From: Clostridium zeae
Lineage (GTDB): Bacteria; Bacillota; Clostridia; Clostridiales; Clostridiaceae
Direction of reading: 5' to 3'
DNA length: 64,000 nucleotides
Assembly (NCBI RefSeq): GCF_017312485.1
Contig: NZ_BMBA01000001.1
Span: 1,812,396-1,876,395, forward strand
Of the stretch, positions 19,875-27,875 are shown piece by piece. Each line of letters begins with the position of its first letter. The first letter of the stretch is position 1. The position numbers were made by a program, and so were the translations under genes. Below the pieces are notes generated by a model. That model did not search any database, was not told the origin of the DNA, and was given only the letters and a program-made list of their open reading frames with translations.

Positions 19875-21332
19875 TTACTTTATTTCTTTTAATACATTCA
19901 GTAAATAATCCCATATATTTTTTACAGAAGTTATACTCATATGCTCGTTTGGAGTATGAACATCATATAGGTTAGGACCAAAAGATATCATATCTATATC
20001 TGCTCCTAGTCTTTCAGTAAACAAACCACATTCTAATCCAGCATGAATTGCTAGTATTTCTGGCTCTTTTCCTGTCATTGTCTTATATACTTCTTGACAT
20101 ATTGTTCTTATTTTAGATTCTGGATTGTACTGCCATTCTGGATAATCAGCTGATGTCACGAATTCTGCTCCTATAAGTTCTGCAATAGTTTTAGTTCTTG
20201 CTATCACTTCATCTTTTAACGATCCAACAGAACTTCTTGTAGCACTATCATACTCTACCGATATATCAGAAGTAGTAACAACCCCTAAATTTGTAGAGCT
20301 TTGAACAAGGCCTGGAATATCCATACTCATAGTATCTATGCCGTTTGGTAAAAGGTATAATAATTCCACAGCTTTCCTTGTAGTATGCTTAGAAAACACC
20401 TTTTCTACAGCTACATCAACCAATTCAAATTCTATATTAACATCTTGATCTGCTGCCTTAAATTCATTGCTTAATATTTGATTCCAAGTGTTTATCTTTT
20501 CTTTAATAACTTCCAATTTATCGCTTGGGAATACAATTAAAGAATCATGCTCTCTAGGTATTGCATTATTTTTTGAACCACCGTTAGTTGATACCAAGTT
20601 AAAATCAACTTCTTCAAGGATGCTCTTAAGTACTCTTCCCATTATCTTATTGGAATTTCCTCTTTCCTTGTTTATTTCCATTCCTGAATGTCCGCCCTTA
20701 AGACCTCTTACTCTTACTTCAGCCTTTGAAACGCCATTCTGTACAGCTTCCCATTCTATGTTCAAAACTGCCTTGTTTCTTATTCCACCAGCACAGCTTA
20801 CAAGTAAGAAGCCTTCTTCTTCAGAATCTAAGTTTAAAAGTATCTTACCGCTTATATGTTCAGGGCTCAAATTCATAGCTCCTCCCATTCCAGCTTCTTC
20901 ATCTGAAGTTACAAGAACTTCAAGTGGTGGATGAACTATGTCTTTTGAGCTCAATATTGCTAAAGCATACGCTACAGCTATTCCATTATCTGCTCCTAGA
21001 GTTGTACCTGTTGCAAATACATTATCTCCATCTATTCTTAGCTTAAGAGGATCTTTTTCAAAATCGTGCTCAGTTCCTTTATTTTTTTCACAAACCATAT
21101 CCATATGGCCTTGAATTATAACAGTTGGAGCATTTTCATAGCCTTTTGTCCCCGGCTTCTTTATTATTACATTCAAGCTAGAATCTTGGACAACATCTAA
21201 TCCATGACTCTTAGCAAAGTTAACTAAGTAATCACTTATCTCTTTTTCATTTCCTGATCCCCTAGGAATCTGAGAAATTTCCTCAAAATAACAAAATACA
21301 TCTTTTGGCTCTAAGTGTGATAAAACTCCCAT
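19875..21332 (-). CDS. pepD: aminoacyl-histidine dipeptidase (peptidase D, M20 family)
   Basis: A 485-residue cytosolic metallopeptidase. M20 zinc ligands and catalytic residues are visible: GHMDMV with His76 and Asp78, bridging Asp115 in TLGADNG, the Glu145-Glu146 pair in TSDEEAGMGG, and a C-terminal His in FGPNLYDVHTPNE. Residues between the halves include the GGHSGMEI lid-domain signature. It hydrolyses dipeptides with broad specificity, releasing amino acids from imported peptides, which fits the opp system elsewhere in the window. Monocistronic. Confidence 0.94.
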   Translation of the reverse strand: MGVLSHLEPKDVFCYFEEISQIPRGSGNEKEISDYLVNFAKSHGLDVVQDSSLNVIIKKPGTKGYENAPTVIIQGHMDMVCEKNKGTEHDFEKDPLKLRIDGDNVFATGTTLGADNGIAVAYALAILSSKDIVHPPLEVLVTSDEEAGMGGAMNLSPEHISGKILLNLDSEEEGFLLVSCAGGIRNKAVLNIEWEAVQNGVSKAEVRVRGLKGGHSGMEINKERGNSNKIMGRVLKSILEEVDFNLVSTNGGSKNNAIPREHDSLIVFPSDKLEVIKEKINTWNQILSNEFKAADQDVNIEFELVDVAVEKVFSKHTTRKAVELLYLLPNGIDTMSMDIPGLVQSSTNLGVVTTSDISVEYDSATRSSVGSLKDEVIARTKTIAELIGAEFVTSADYPEWQYNPESKIRTICQEVYKTMTGKEPEILAIHAGLECGLFTERLGADIDMISFGPNLYDVHTPNEHMSITSVKNIWDYLLNVLKEIK

Positions 21333-21685
21333 ATTTATTACATCTTCCTTTCAATATTTAAATTGTATGGTAAAATAATACTATAATCACTTTAAAAGTG
21401 TTTTATCTATATTTATAATATAGCATATTAATCCTGTAAATACATATTCTTTAACCCCTAAGCAATTTTAACTTTTAGAATTTTCTCATTTTATAATTAT
21501 CATTTTTTATTAATAATGCTCTCAATGCTAATACATCTTTAAAATTACAGTTGAAATTAAAGTATTTTATTAAATTATGTACTTACTTTATTAATGTCAC
21601 TAAAACATACACTAGATATACATATTAATTTCAATAAGTTATTGAAAAATGACCTAATTTAAATTGTTCATACTGGGAATATTAT

Positions 21686-21782
21686 AGATGTACTCCGTTA
21701 TAATTAAACTTACATTTTCAAAATCTCTTCTCGTAAGTCAGAAGAGTCATGAACTCAGTATTGTAATTAAACAAGTACATCT
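21686..21782. repeat. 97-bp AGATGTAC element upstream of pyk
   Basis: Perfect 8-bp inverted ends AGATGTAC (21686-21693) and GTACATCT (21775-21782) bound a 97-bp AT-rich unit with an internal inverted repeat (TCTCTTCTCGTAA / AGAAGAG). The minus-strand right half (GAAGAGATTTTGAAAATG) matches other copies. It ends about 20 bases before the pyk ribosome binding site, so it lies within the pyk leader or promoter. The remainder of the 21333-21812 gap shows nothing else. Confidence 0.7.
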
Positions 21783-21812
21783 TTATATAAAATAAATTTG
21801 TGAGGTGTTTAT

Positions 21813-23231
21813 ATGCAAAAAACAAAAATGATTTTTACAATTGGACCTGCAAGTGATAACGAAGAAATATTAAAAAAATTTATTGAAATCGGGATGAGTG
21901 CGGCAAGATTAAACTTTTCTCACGGAACCCATGAAGATCATAAAATTAAAATAGATCTAATTAAAAAATTAAGAAATGAACTTAATTCCTCTACTGCTAT
22001 CCTAATGGATATAAAAGGTCCAAAGATAAGAACTCATAACTTTGCTAATAATGAGGCTACCCTTAAAGAAGGTAATAATTTCATATTTAGTTGTGGTGGT
22101 GAAATTCTTGGAGATGAAACAAAATGTTCTATTTCCTATGATGTTCTATATGAAGATATAAAACCAGGTGGAACTATTCTCGTAGATGATGGATTATTAG
22201 AATTCAGAGTAGATAAAGTAGAAGGAAAAGATATTATCTGTACAGTAGTAGTTGGTGGAACTATGAAAAACCATAAAGGTGTTAATGTACCTAATGTAAA
22301 CATAAAACTCCCTGGAATAACTGACAAAGACAAAGAAGATTTAAAATTCGGTTGTGAAATGGGTGTTGATTTTGTTGCTGCTTCATTTGTAAGAAAAGCT
22401 TCAGATGTAGCAGAAATACGTTCTCTTCTTGATGATCATGGTGGTGCAGACATTAGGATAATATCTAAAATTGAAAGTCAAGAAGGTGTTGATAACATAG
22501 ATTCTATAATTGAAGTTTCCGATGGAATTATGGTAGCTAGAGGTGATATGGGAGTAGAAATTCCTATAGAAAAAGTGCCTATAATACAAAAATCTATTAT
22601 CAGAAAATGTAACGAAGCTGGAAAGATAGTTATTACTGCTACACAAATGCTTGATTCAATGATAAGAAATTCTAGACCTACAAGAGCTGAAGCATGCGAT
22701 ATCTGTAATGCAATATTTGATGGTACAGATGCAATAATGCTTAGTGGAGAAAGTGCCTCTGGTAATTACCCAATTGAAGCTGCTAGCACTATGTCTAGAA
22801 TAGCCAAAGAAACTGAAGCAAACTTAGATTATGGCCATCTTATGAGAAGACTTAAAGAACCAAGTCTTTCTGCTTTTGGTGACGCAATAAGCTACTCTGC
22901 AGCTAAAACGGCTCTTAAATTCCCTACTAAGGCTATTGTTGCAGCTACTCAAAGTGGAGCTACTGCAAGATTATTATCTAAATACAGACCAAGCTGTCCA
23001 ATAGTTGCTATAACCCCTAATGATAGTGTAAGAAGACATCTATCTTTAAATTTTGGTGTTATCCCTAAAATTTGTAGAGAATTTAGTACTACAGATGAAA
23101 TAATAAATGAAGCTAAAAACGCTGCTATTGAGGTTGGTATCGCTACAACAGGTGAAAACATAATAGTAGCTGCTGGAATGCCTACAGCTCACACTGGTGG
23201 TACAAATATGCTTAAGATAGAAAAATTATGA
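21813..23231 (+). CDS. pyk: pyruvate kinase
   Basis: A 472-residue protein starting after GTGAGGTG. The N-terminal MQKTKMIFTIGPAS, the active-site Lys region (RIISKIESQEG around 210-220), the Mg-binding ARGDMGVE and the ITATQMLDSM signature are all present. It converts phosphoenolpyruvate and ADP to pyruvate and ATP, the last ATP step of glycolysis. Length equals the short clostridial form without the extra PEP-utiliser domain found in Bacillus. Monocistronic with its own terminator; its leader contains a 97-bp palindromic repeat, which may affect expression. Confidence 0.97.
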   Translation: MQKTKMIFTIGPASDNEEILKKFIEIGMSAARLNFSHGTHEDHKIKIDLIKKLRNELNSSTAILMDIKGPKIRTHNFANNEATLKEGNNFIFSCGGEILGDETKCSISYDVLYEDIKPGGTILVDDGLLEFRVDKVEGKDIICTVVVGGTMKNHKGVNVPNVNIKLPGITDKDKEDLKFGCEMGVDFVAASFVRKASDVAEIRSLLDDHGGADIRIISKIESQEGVDNIDSIIEVSDGIMVARGDMGVEIPIEKVPIIQKSIIRKCNEAGKIVITATQMLDSMIRNSRPTRAEACDICNAIFDGTDAIMLSGESASGNYPIEAASTMSRIAKETEANLDYGHLMRRLKEPSLSAFGDAISYSAAKTALKFPTKAIVAATQSGATARLLSKYRPSCPIVAITPNDSVRRHLSLNFGVIPKICREFSTTDEIINEAKNAAIEVGIATTGENIIVAAGMPTAHTGGTNMLKIEKL

Positions 23232-23250
23232 TTTTCTATGAATTGAAAAA

Positions 23251-23280
23251 AGACAGTGGATTTCCACTGTCTTATTTTTA
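23251..23280 (+). terminator. pyk terminator
   Basis: An 11-bp perfect stem AAGACAGTGGA (23251-23261) / TCCACTGTCTT (23264-23274) followed by ATTTTTA; the opposite strand is also T-rich. It lies between convergent genes and can serve both. Confidence 0.9.
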
Positions 23281-23784
23281 CTCAATTTTATCTTTAAGAA
23301 ACTGACTGTTAGGTTGATATTTAAGCAGTTTTTTATATGTCATTTTAGCTTCAGCTGTCTGCCCAGTATATTCATAGCTTTGAGCAAGTTTCAAAAGTAT
23401 ATCTATATCATCATTAAGCTTATTTCCATTTATCTGCTTTATTATATTGATAAATTCTTGATAATTTTTATTTTCATATAAACATAGCGCTTTTATTATA
23501 TGTACTTTTAAATTATCTTTGTAATTATAATCATTACATTCAATAATGCACTGATTATAGCTTTCAATAGAATACAATTTAAGTATCTCTTCAAACTTCA
23601 TTACTTCTTCACTTTTATTTTTCTTTATTTGAAAAGCTATATATACCATATAAATAATAACAATTAAAAATAAAGGTGGGGTAATTAGAGCTAATACCAA
23701 AAGTATTAACCCTATTGTAATTTTAACTTTTAAATTATTTTTTTCAGACTGAAGATAAAATGGCTTTGAGCTTTTATTTTCCAT
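23278..23784 (-). CDS. membrane-anchored TPR-like protein
   Basis: A 168-residue protein with two closely spaced hydrophobic segments (about 20-52) near the N-terminus, then a cytoplasmic helical part. The last 65 residues show TPR-type periodicity (ALCLYENKNYQEFINIIKQ, LAQSYEYTGQTAEAKMTYKKLLKYQP in part). It is 18 bases downstream of the S1-domain gene and co-transcribed with it. No specific family was recognised; a scaffold role is only suggested by the repeats. Confidence 0.75.
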   Translation of the reverse strand: MENKSSKPFYLQSEKNNLKVKITIGLILLVLALITPPLFLIVIIYMVYIAFQIKKNKSEEVMKFEEILKLYSIESYNQCIIECNDYNYKDNLKVHIIKALCLYENKNYQEFINIIKQINGNKLNDDIDILLKLAQSYEYTGQTAEAKMTYKKLLKYQPNSQFLKDKIE

Positions 23785-23802
23785 TATTCCTCCGAACTAA
23801 TT

Positions 23803-24963
23803 TTAAAGATTCTTAAATAAGTCTCCAAAAAGTTCTCCTAAACTAGCACCTTCTGCACTATCATTGTATTGTAAGTATTCTTTTGATTTCTCTGAGGCTT
23901 CTTTCACGCTGAGGCTTATTCTGTGATTATTTTCATCTATATCTAATATTTTTACTTTTATCATATCATTAAGATTTAATGCATCTGAAGGTTTTGCTAT
24001 ATTTTCTTCTGATATCTCCGCAATATGAACAAGTCCTTCTACACCTGGTTCTAATTCTACAAAAGCACCGAAGTTCATAAATTTCACAACTTTTCCTTGT
24101 ACAACATCATTAGTTTTATATCTTGCTTTTATGTTTGCCCAAGGGTTAGTAGATACATCTTTAAGCGCAAGAGATACTCTGTTCTTCTTTTGATCTACTT
24201 CTTGAATAAATACTTCTACTTCATCTCCTAGTGAAACTACTTCAGATGGATCATTTATTCTCTTCCATGAAAGATCAGATACGTGTATAAGTCCTTCTAT
24301 ACCACCTAAATCTACGAAAGCGCCAAACTTTGCAAGTCTAACAACTTTACCAGTTATTTTTTGACCTACACTTAGAGACTTCCATATCTTTTCTTTCTTC
24401 TTTTCTCTTTCGTCTGTCTCAATTACTCTTCTTGACGCAACAACTTTCTTTTTATCTTCATCAAACTCAATAATAGCAACTTCTACTACACTATTAGCAA
24501 ATTGATTAAAGCTATCCCTCCATTCAAAAGCTCCTTGAGAACCTGGAATAAAAACTCTTATTCCTTTATATGATGCTATAAATCCACCTTTAACTTGTTC
24601 TTTTACCTTAACCTCTATAACTTTCTTACTTTCAAAGGCTTCTTTTATGTCATCCCAAACCTTAATCTCATCTGCTCTCTTCTTTGATAATACTACATTA
24701 CCTTCTCCATCATCAGCACTTAGTATCATTACATCTATTTCATCATCTACCTTTAACAATTCAGATAGATCAACATCAGCTTCCTCAGTAACTTCATTAC
24801 GGGAAATTATTCCATCAGCAAAATAGTTAATATTTACAAAAACCTCATCCTTAGTAACATTTATAATCTTACCCTTTATAATGTCTCCAGAATGGATTCT
24901 TTTAAAATCATAATTATCCATCATTGCTCCCATTGACATTTCTTGCGTTAAATCTTTTTCCAT
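23803..24963 (-). CDS. S1-domain RNA-binding protein (bS1-like)
   Basis: A 386-residue protein from ATG 24963, with GGAGTG upstream. It contains four S1/OB-fold repeats at about 23-90, 108-172, 189-258 and 275-345. The third and fourth are the best conserved (GKVVRLAKFGAFVDLGGIEGLIHVSDLSW in part: FGAFVDLGGIEGLIH; FGAFVELEPGVEGLVH). Firmicutes commonly carry such a four-domain protein in place of the six-domain ribosomal S1 of proteobacteria; its role in translation initiation is uncertain. A TPR membrane protein gene follows in the same transcript. Confidence 0.9.
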   Translation of the reverse strand: MEKDLTQEMSMGAMMDNYDFKRIHSGDIIKGKIINVTKDEVFVNINYFADGIISRNEVTEEADVDLSELLKVDDEIDVMILSADDGEGNVVLSKKRADEIKVWDDIKEAFESKKVIEVKVKEQVKGGFIASYKGIRVFIPGSQGAFEWRDSFNQFANSVVEVAIIEFDEDKKKVVASRRVIETDEREKKKEKIWKSLSVGQKITGKVVRLAKFGAFVDLGGIEGLIHVSDLSWKRINDPSEVVSLGDEVEVFIQEVDQKKNRVSLALKDVSTNPWANIKARYKTNDVVQGKVVKFMNFGAFVELEPGVEGLVHIAEISEENIAKPSDALNLNDMIKVKILDIDENNHRISLSVKEASEKSKEYLQYNDSAEGASLGELFGDLFKNL

Positions 24964-24972
24964 AATACACAC

Positions 24973-25640
24973 TCCTTAGTATTAATGATATTAGTTCATT
25001 AATTTATTATGAGATTTACATATTGCAGCTTAACTACTAAAAATACAATCAGACTACAATTATTATTTTCAAATTACATAAAAGAAAATGTAGACGATTA
25101 TATTTTAAATAATTAATTACTATATTACAGCTCCCTATCTATAATTTTACATAAGTAAAACTTTTTAAACAAGATGTAAACTAGACCAAAATTTACTTTG
25201 CCAAAAACTTCAAATATTTTATAATTATTATAGTTCTCTATGGTATAATCTTATTACACAATATTATATATCTAAATTAATTAAATATTAATCTTATTAG
25301 CTAGGACTATAAATGTTTTCACAATAAGACTAATTTATTTGTCTTCAAAACTTTAGCAATGCCCTTTATACGCATATATATTCTTAAATTCCAATTACAA
25401 TCCTTGGACTATTAAGAAATATTATATATTAGTACAGGCTTATTTTCTACAAACAATAAAAATTTTCTAATGCATGCAATGAATTATGATTACTTATTTT
25501 GATTTTTTACAAAAACACATAAAGAGTTATAAATTAACTCTTGCAATCAATGATACAAGAAGTAAATGAGAGATATATTGAGAAATACCGAGAAACAACT
25601 GGATAAGAAAACATAAATGGTATTCCACAATATAATATGA
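24973..25640. other. long AT-rich intergenic region
   Basis: About 670 bases between the divergent S1-domain gene and the Ser-rich gene. No open frame with a ribosome binding site and no strong terminator or repeat was recognised. The only notable structure is an 8-bp inverted pair ATGGTATT (25618-25625) / AATACCAT (25670-25677) around the promoter to the right. Confidence 0.5.
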
Positions 25641-25653
25641 GTTATTTTATATG

Positions 25654-25682
25654 TTGAAATATAGTTTATAATACCATATAAT
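25654..25682 (+). promoter_or_regulatory. sigma-A-like promoter of the PspA cluster
   Basis: TTGAAA (25654-25659), 17-bp spacer, perfect TATAAT (25677-25682), 19 bases before the first possible start codon. An inverted repeat ATGGTATT/AATACCAT brackets it and could bind a regulator. Confidence 0.7.
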
Positions 25683-25701
25683 AAAAACATCGCAGGGCGA
25701 T

Positions 25702-26340
25702 ATGTTGGAGGTGTTTATCATAAACCAAAATAAAAAGCGCTTTTTGTTTGGGTTGATCCTCACATTTGTATTTATTTTTTCAAGCTATACCATAGATGGT
25801 ATAAATGCTTTTGGTGGATTTAGCAATAATAAGACTGTTTATGCAGCTTCAAAAGGTGGAAAATCTTCGAGCTTTAAATCTTCTAGTTCTTTTAGTTCAT
25901 CTAAATCTTCTAGCAGTTATAAATCAGGATCCTTTTCAAGCGGAAGTAAATCAAGTTCAAGTAGCAGCTCTAGTTCAAGCAGTAGTTCGAGTTCATCGCC
26001 TTCGAGCACAAGCAGTGGATCAAAATCATCAACTAGCGGTTACAAATCAGGATCCTTTTCAAACTCAAAGCCAGACTCAAGCAGCAGTTCAGGTTCATCA
26101 AGCAGTAGTCCAGGTAGTTCAACCTCCTCTGGGTCTCAGTATAATAGCGGATCTAAAAAATCCTATATACCAATACCGATACCTTTCTTTGGAAGAAGCA
26201 GTTACTCTGGCTATAGCAGCCCATTCTTTGGATATAGTTCACCATTTAGTGTGGTAGGCAGCGTATTCAAGATATTATTTACAATAATAATACTACTTAT
26301 AATTATCCATTTAATAAAAAAATATATGAGAAGAAGATAA
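25702..26340 (+). CDS. Ser-rich secreted membrane-anchored protein, first paralog
   Basis: About 207-212 residues. Basic N-terminus (NKKR), hydrophobic signal segment, possible cleavage near TVYAAS (about 44-49), a very Ser-rich low-complexity domain (about 50-150), a short SYSGYSSPFFGYSSPF motif and a C-terminal membrane helix followed by KKYMRRR. It should display a Ser-rich loop outside the cell. Start is uncertain: ATG at 25702 has no good site, while GGAGG (25707-25711) points to ATC at 25717 or ATA at 25720. Followed 14 bases later by pspA. A paralog lies at 27876. No named family; it resembles the Ser/Gly-rich proteins often found beside pspA. Confidence 0.8.
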   Translation: MLEVFIINQNKKRFLFGLILTFVFIFSSYTIDGINAFGGFSNNKTVYAASKGGKSSSFKSSSSFSSSKSSSSYKSGSFSSGSKSSSSSSSSSSSSSSSSPSSTSSGSKSSTSGYKSGSFSNSKPDSSSSSGSSSSSPGSSTSSGSQYNSGSKKSYIPIPIPFFGRSSYSGYSSPFFGYSSPFSVVGSVFKILFTIIILLIIIHLIKKYMRRR

Positions 26341-26354
26341 TAGGAGGAAAAATC

Positions 26355-27005
26355 ATGGGAGTTTTTTCAAGAATATCAAATATGTTTAAAGCAAAGGTAA
26401 ATGACACATTAGATAATATGGAGGATCCAATACTACTTTTAGATCAGAAGGTAAGAGACATGGAAGAAAACTTAAATAAAGCAAAGCTTTCATCTGCTCA
26501 AATATTAGGTAATGTTCATGAAATAGAAAAGAAAATGGTAATAGCTAAAAAAGAATCTGAAGAATATGATGAAAAAGTTAAATTAGCTCTTGCCAAAGGT
26601 AATGAAGATTTAGCTAAGAGAGCTCTTCAAAGAAAACTTGATGCTGATAAAAAATATGAATCATTAAAAACAAGCTATACAGATGCTTCAGCAAAAGCTG
26701 AATTAATCAAGAAAAATCTTAGAGCTCTTGAAGATGAAATACAAAAAACTAGAAGTTACAGAGATGAAGCAGCTGCTAGATATAGTAATGCTGAAGCTTC
26801 AAAGCAAGTAAATGAGATACTTGCAAATGTTCAAACTAAGACAAATACAATATCTGTTGATGATATTGAAAGAAAGATTCAAAGAAAAGAATCTCTTGCT
26901 GAAGGTCTTGGTGATTTGAGACAAGTAGATTCTTTAGAAAATGAATTTGAAGCTTTAGGCACCACAGATTTAGATGCAGAACTTGCAAAATATAAAAATT
27001 CTTAA
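26355..27005 (+). CDS. pspA: PspA/IM30 family membrane-stress protein
   Basis: A 216-residue, almost wholly helical coiled-coil protein with the N-terminal amphipathic helix MGVFSRISNMFKAKVNDTLD and the conserved EDPILLLDQKVRDME motif of PspA/Vipp1/IM30. These ESCRT-III-like proteins polymerise on damaged inner membrane. TAGGAGG precedes the start. It sits inside a four-gene plus-strand cluster between two Ser-rich membrane proteins, with a Cys-rich protein next, which resembles known pspA neighbourhoods in Firmicutes (for example ydjFGHI in Bacillus) and suggests envelope-stress response. Confidence 0.93.
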   Translation: MGVFSRISNMFKAKVNDTLDNMEDPILLLDQKVRDMEENLNKAKLSSAQILGNVHEIEKKMVIAKKESEEYDEKVKLALAKGNEDLAKRALQRKLDADKKYESLKTSYTDASAKAELIKKNLRALEDEIQKTRSYRDEAAARYSNAEASKQVNEILANVQTKTNTISVDDIERKIQRKESLAEGLGDLRQVDSLENEFEALGTTDLDAELAKYKNS

Positions 27006-27029
27006 TATTAAATTATAAAGGTGAATGAG

Positions 27030-27689
27030 ATGAGCAAGGACTTAGAATTTGTAAAATCAGAAAAAGAGGTATGGGGTAAGGTATATGTTGATATAAGCTA
27101 CGGGCTTGACAATGTTGCTCCATTCCTTTCAGAAAAAACCTTAAAAATAAGAAAATATAATGTTAAAAGAGATGTATTAAAAAAATATATAGAACTCTTA
27201 AATGCAGCTGAAAATGAAAATAAAACTACTTCTTTTGTAGGTGGACTTTTCAAGGGAAATAAATATGAAGGCTTGCTTACCTCTTTTAAAAATGATCATC
27301 TTGAAGATTTTGTACAACTTAAAAATTGTTCTAATTGTGCTTGTCTAAACTGTGTAAAAGAATGTAGCTTTAACAGCTGTAGCGGCTGTAGGCATAATTC
27401 TTTCATAAAGAGCTGTGATCATGAAAAGATAAATGTTACCTACCATAAGAACTTTACATTAGATCTTACTAACAATAATACTGGTAGAAGTACAAAATAC
27501 AACGTATTAGCAACCCTTCAAGATTGTGAATTAGATAGACAATATATTATAATACAAAATATCTTTGATAAAGACGACAAGTTTATACTATATTACTATC
27601 CTGGAATATCAGAAGATAATTATGGTGAAATATCAGATCCTGCTGAATTTGATTTCATAGTTGAAACTTTCGAAGGTGCTGACCTTTAA
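27030..27689 (+). CDS. Cys-rich protein with probable DUF1292-like C-terminal domain
   Basis: A 219-residue protein from ATG 27030 (AGGTG six bases upstream; a GTG at 27021 overlaps it). The centre holds eight Cys within 30 residues (positions 100, 103, 105, 108, 112, 117, 120, 129) plus His, an arrangement suited to binding two zinc ions. The last 75 residues (ending EISDPAEFDFIVETFEG) resemble the DUF1292 pattern. The N-terminal part is unlike anything recognised. It is the third gene of the PspA cluster, where zinc-ribbon proteins are frequent. Soluble, no signal peptide. Confidence 0.75.
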   Translation: MSKDLEFVKSEKEVWGKVYVDISYGLDNVAPFLSEKTLKIRKYNVKRDVLKKYIELLNAAENENKTTSFVGGLFKGNKYEGLLTSFKNDHLEDFVQLKNCSNCACLNCVKECSFNSCSGCRHNSFIKSCDHEKINVTYHKNFTLDLTNNNTGRSTKYNVLATLQDCELDRQYIIIQNIFDKDDKFILYYYPGISEDNYGEISDPAEFDFIVETFEGADL

Positions 27690-27699
27690 GATAGTTTCT

Positions 27700-27790
27700 A
27701 ATACTAGATCCTTAGATTTAAAACTTTTTTATGGATTCTGATAGATCCTGAGAGAGATTTTGAAAATATAAATTTTAAAAATGAAATCTA
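27700..27790. repeat. decayed 97-bp family element
   Basis: The stretch CTGAGAGAGATTTTGAAAAT followed by ATAAATTTTA matches the right half of the copy at 47518-47614; the termini are not conserved. Only the core similarity is seen. Confidence 0.4.
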
Positions 27791-27816
27791 TAAACAGAGT
27801 TATGAATTTTAAATAG

Positions 27817-27857
27817 CCACCTTTCTCTCAAAATCTAAAATATACAGAGAAAGGTGG
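27817..27857 (+). promoter_or_regulatory. 12-bp perfect hairpin before the second Ser-rich gene
   Basis: CCACCTTTCTCT (27817-27828) pairs perfectly with AGAGAAAGGTGG (27846-27857) around a 17-nt loop. It is not followed by a T tract on the plus strand. The right arm contains AAAGGTGG, which is the ribosome binding site for the short upstream frame ATG 27865 - TAA 27894, so the hairpin could control translation of that leader peptide and the following gene. Confidence 0.5.
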
Positions 27858-27875
27858 TTAAACTATGGCTAAAAA

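Noticed and set aside
25805-26257. Long alternative frame (150 codons) inside the first Ser-rich gene
   Set aside because: Produced by the repetitive Ser codons read in another frame (Gln/Val/His-rich), no ribosome binding site; the Ser-rich frame has signal and anchor helices.
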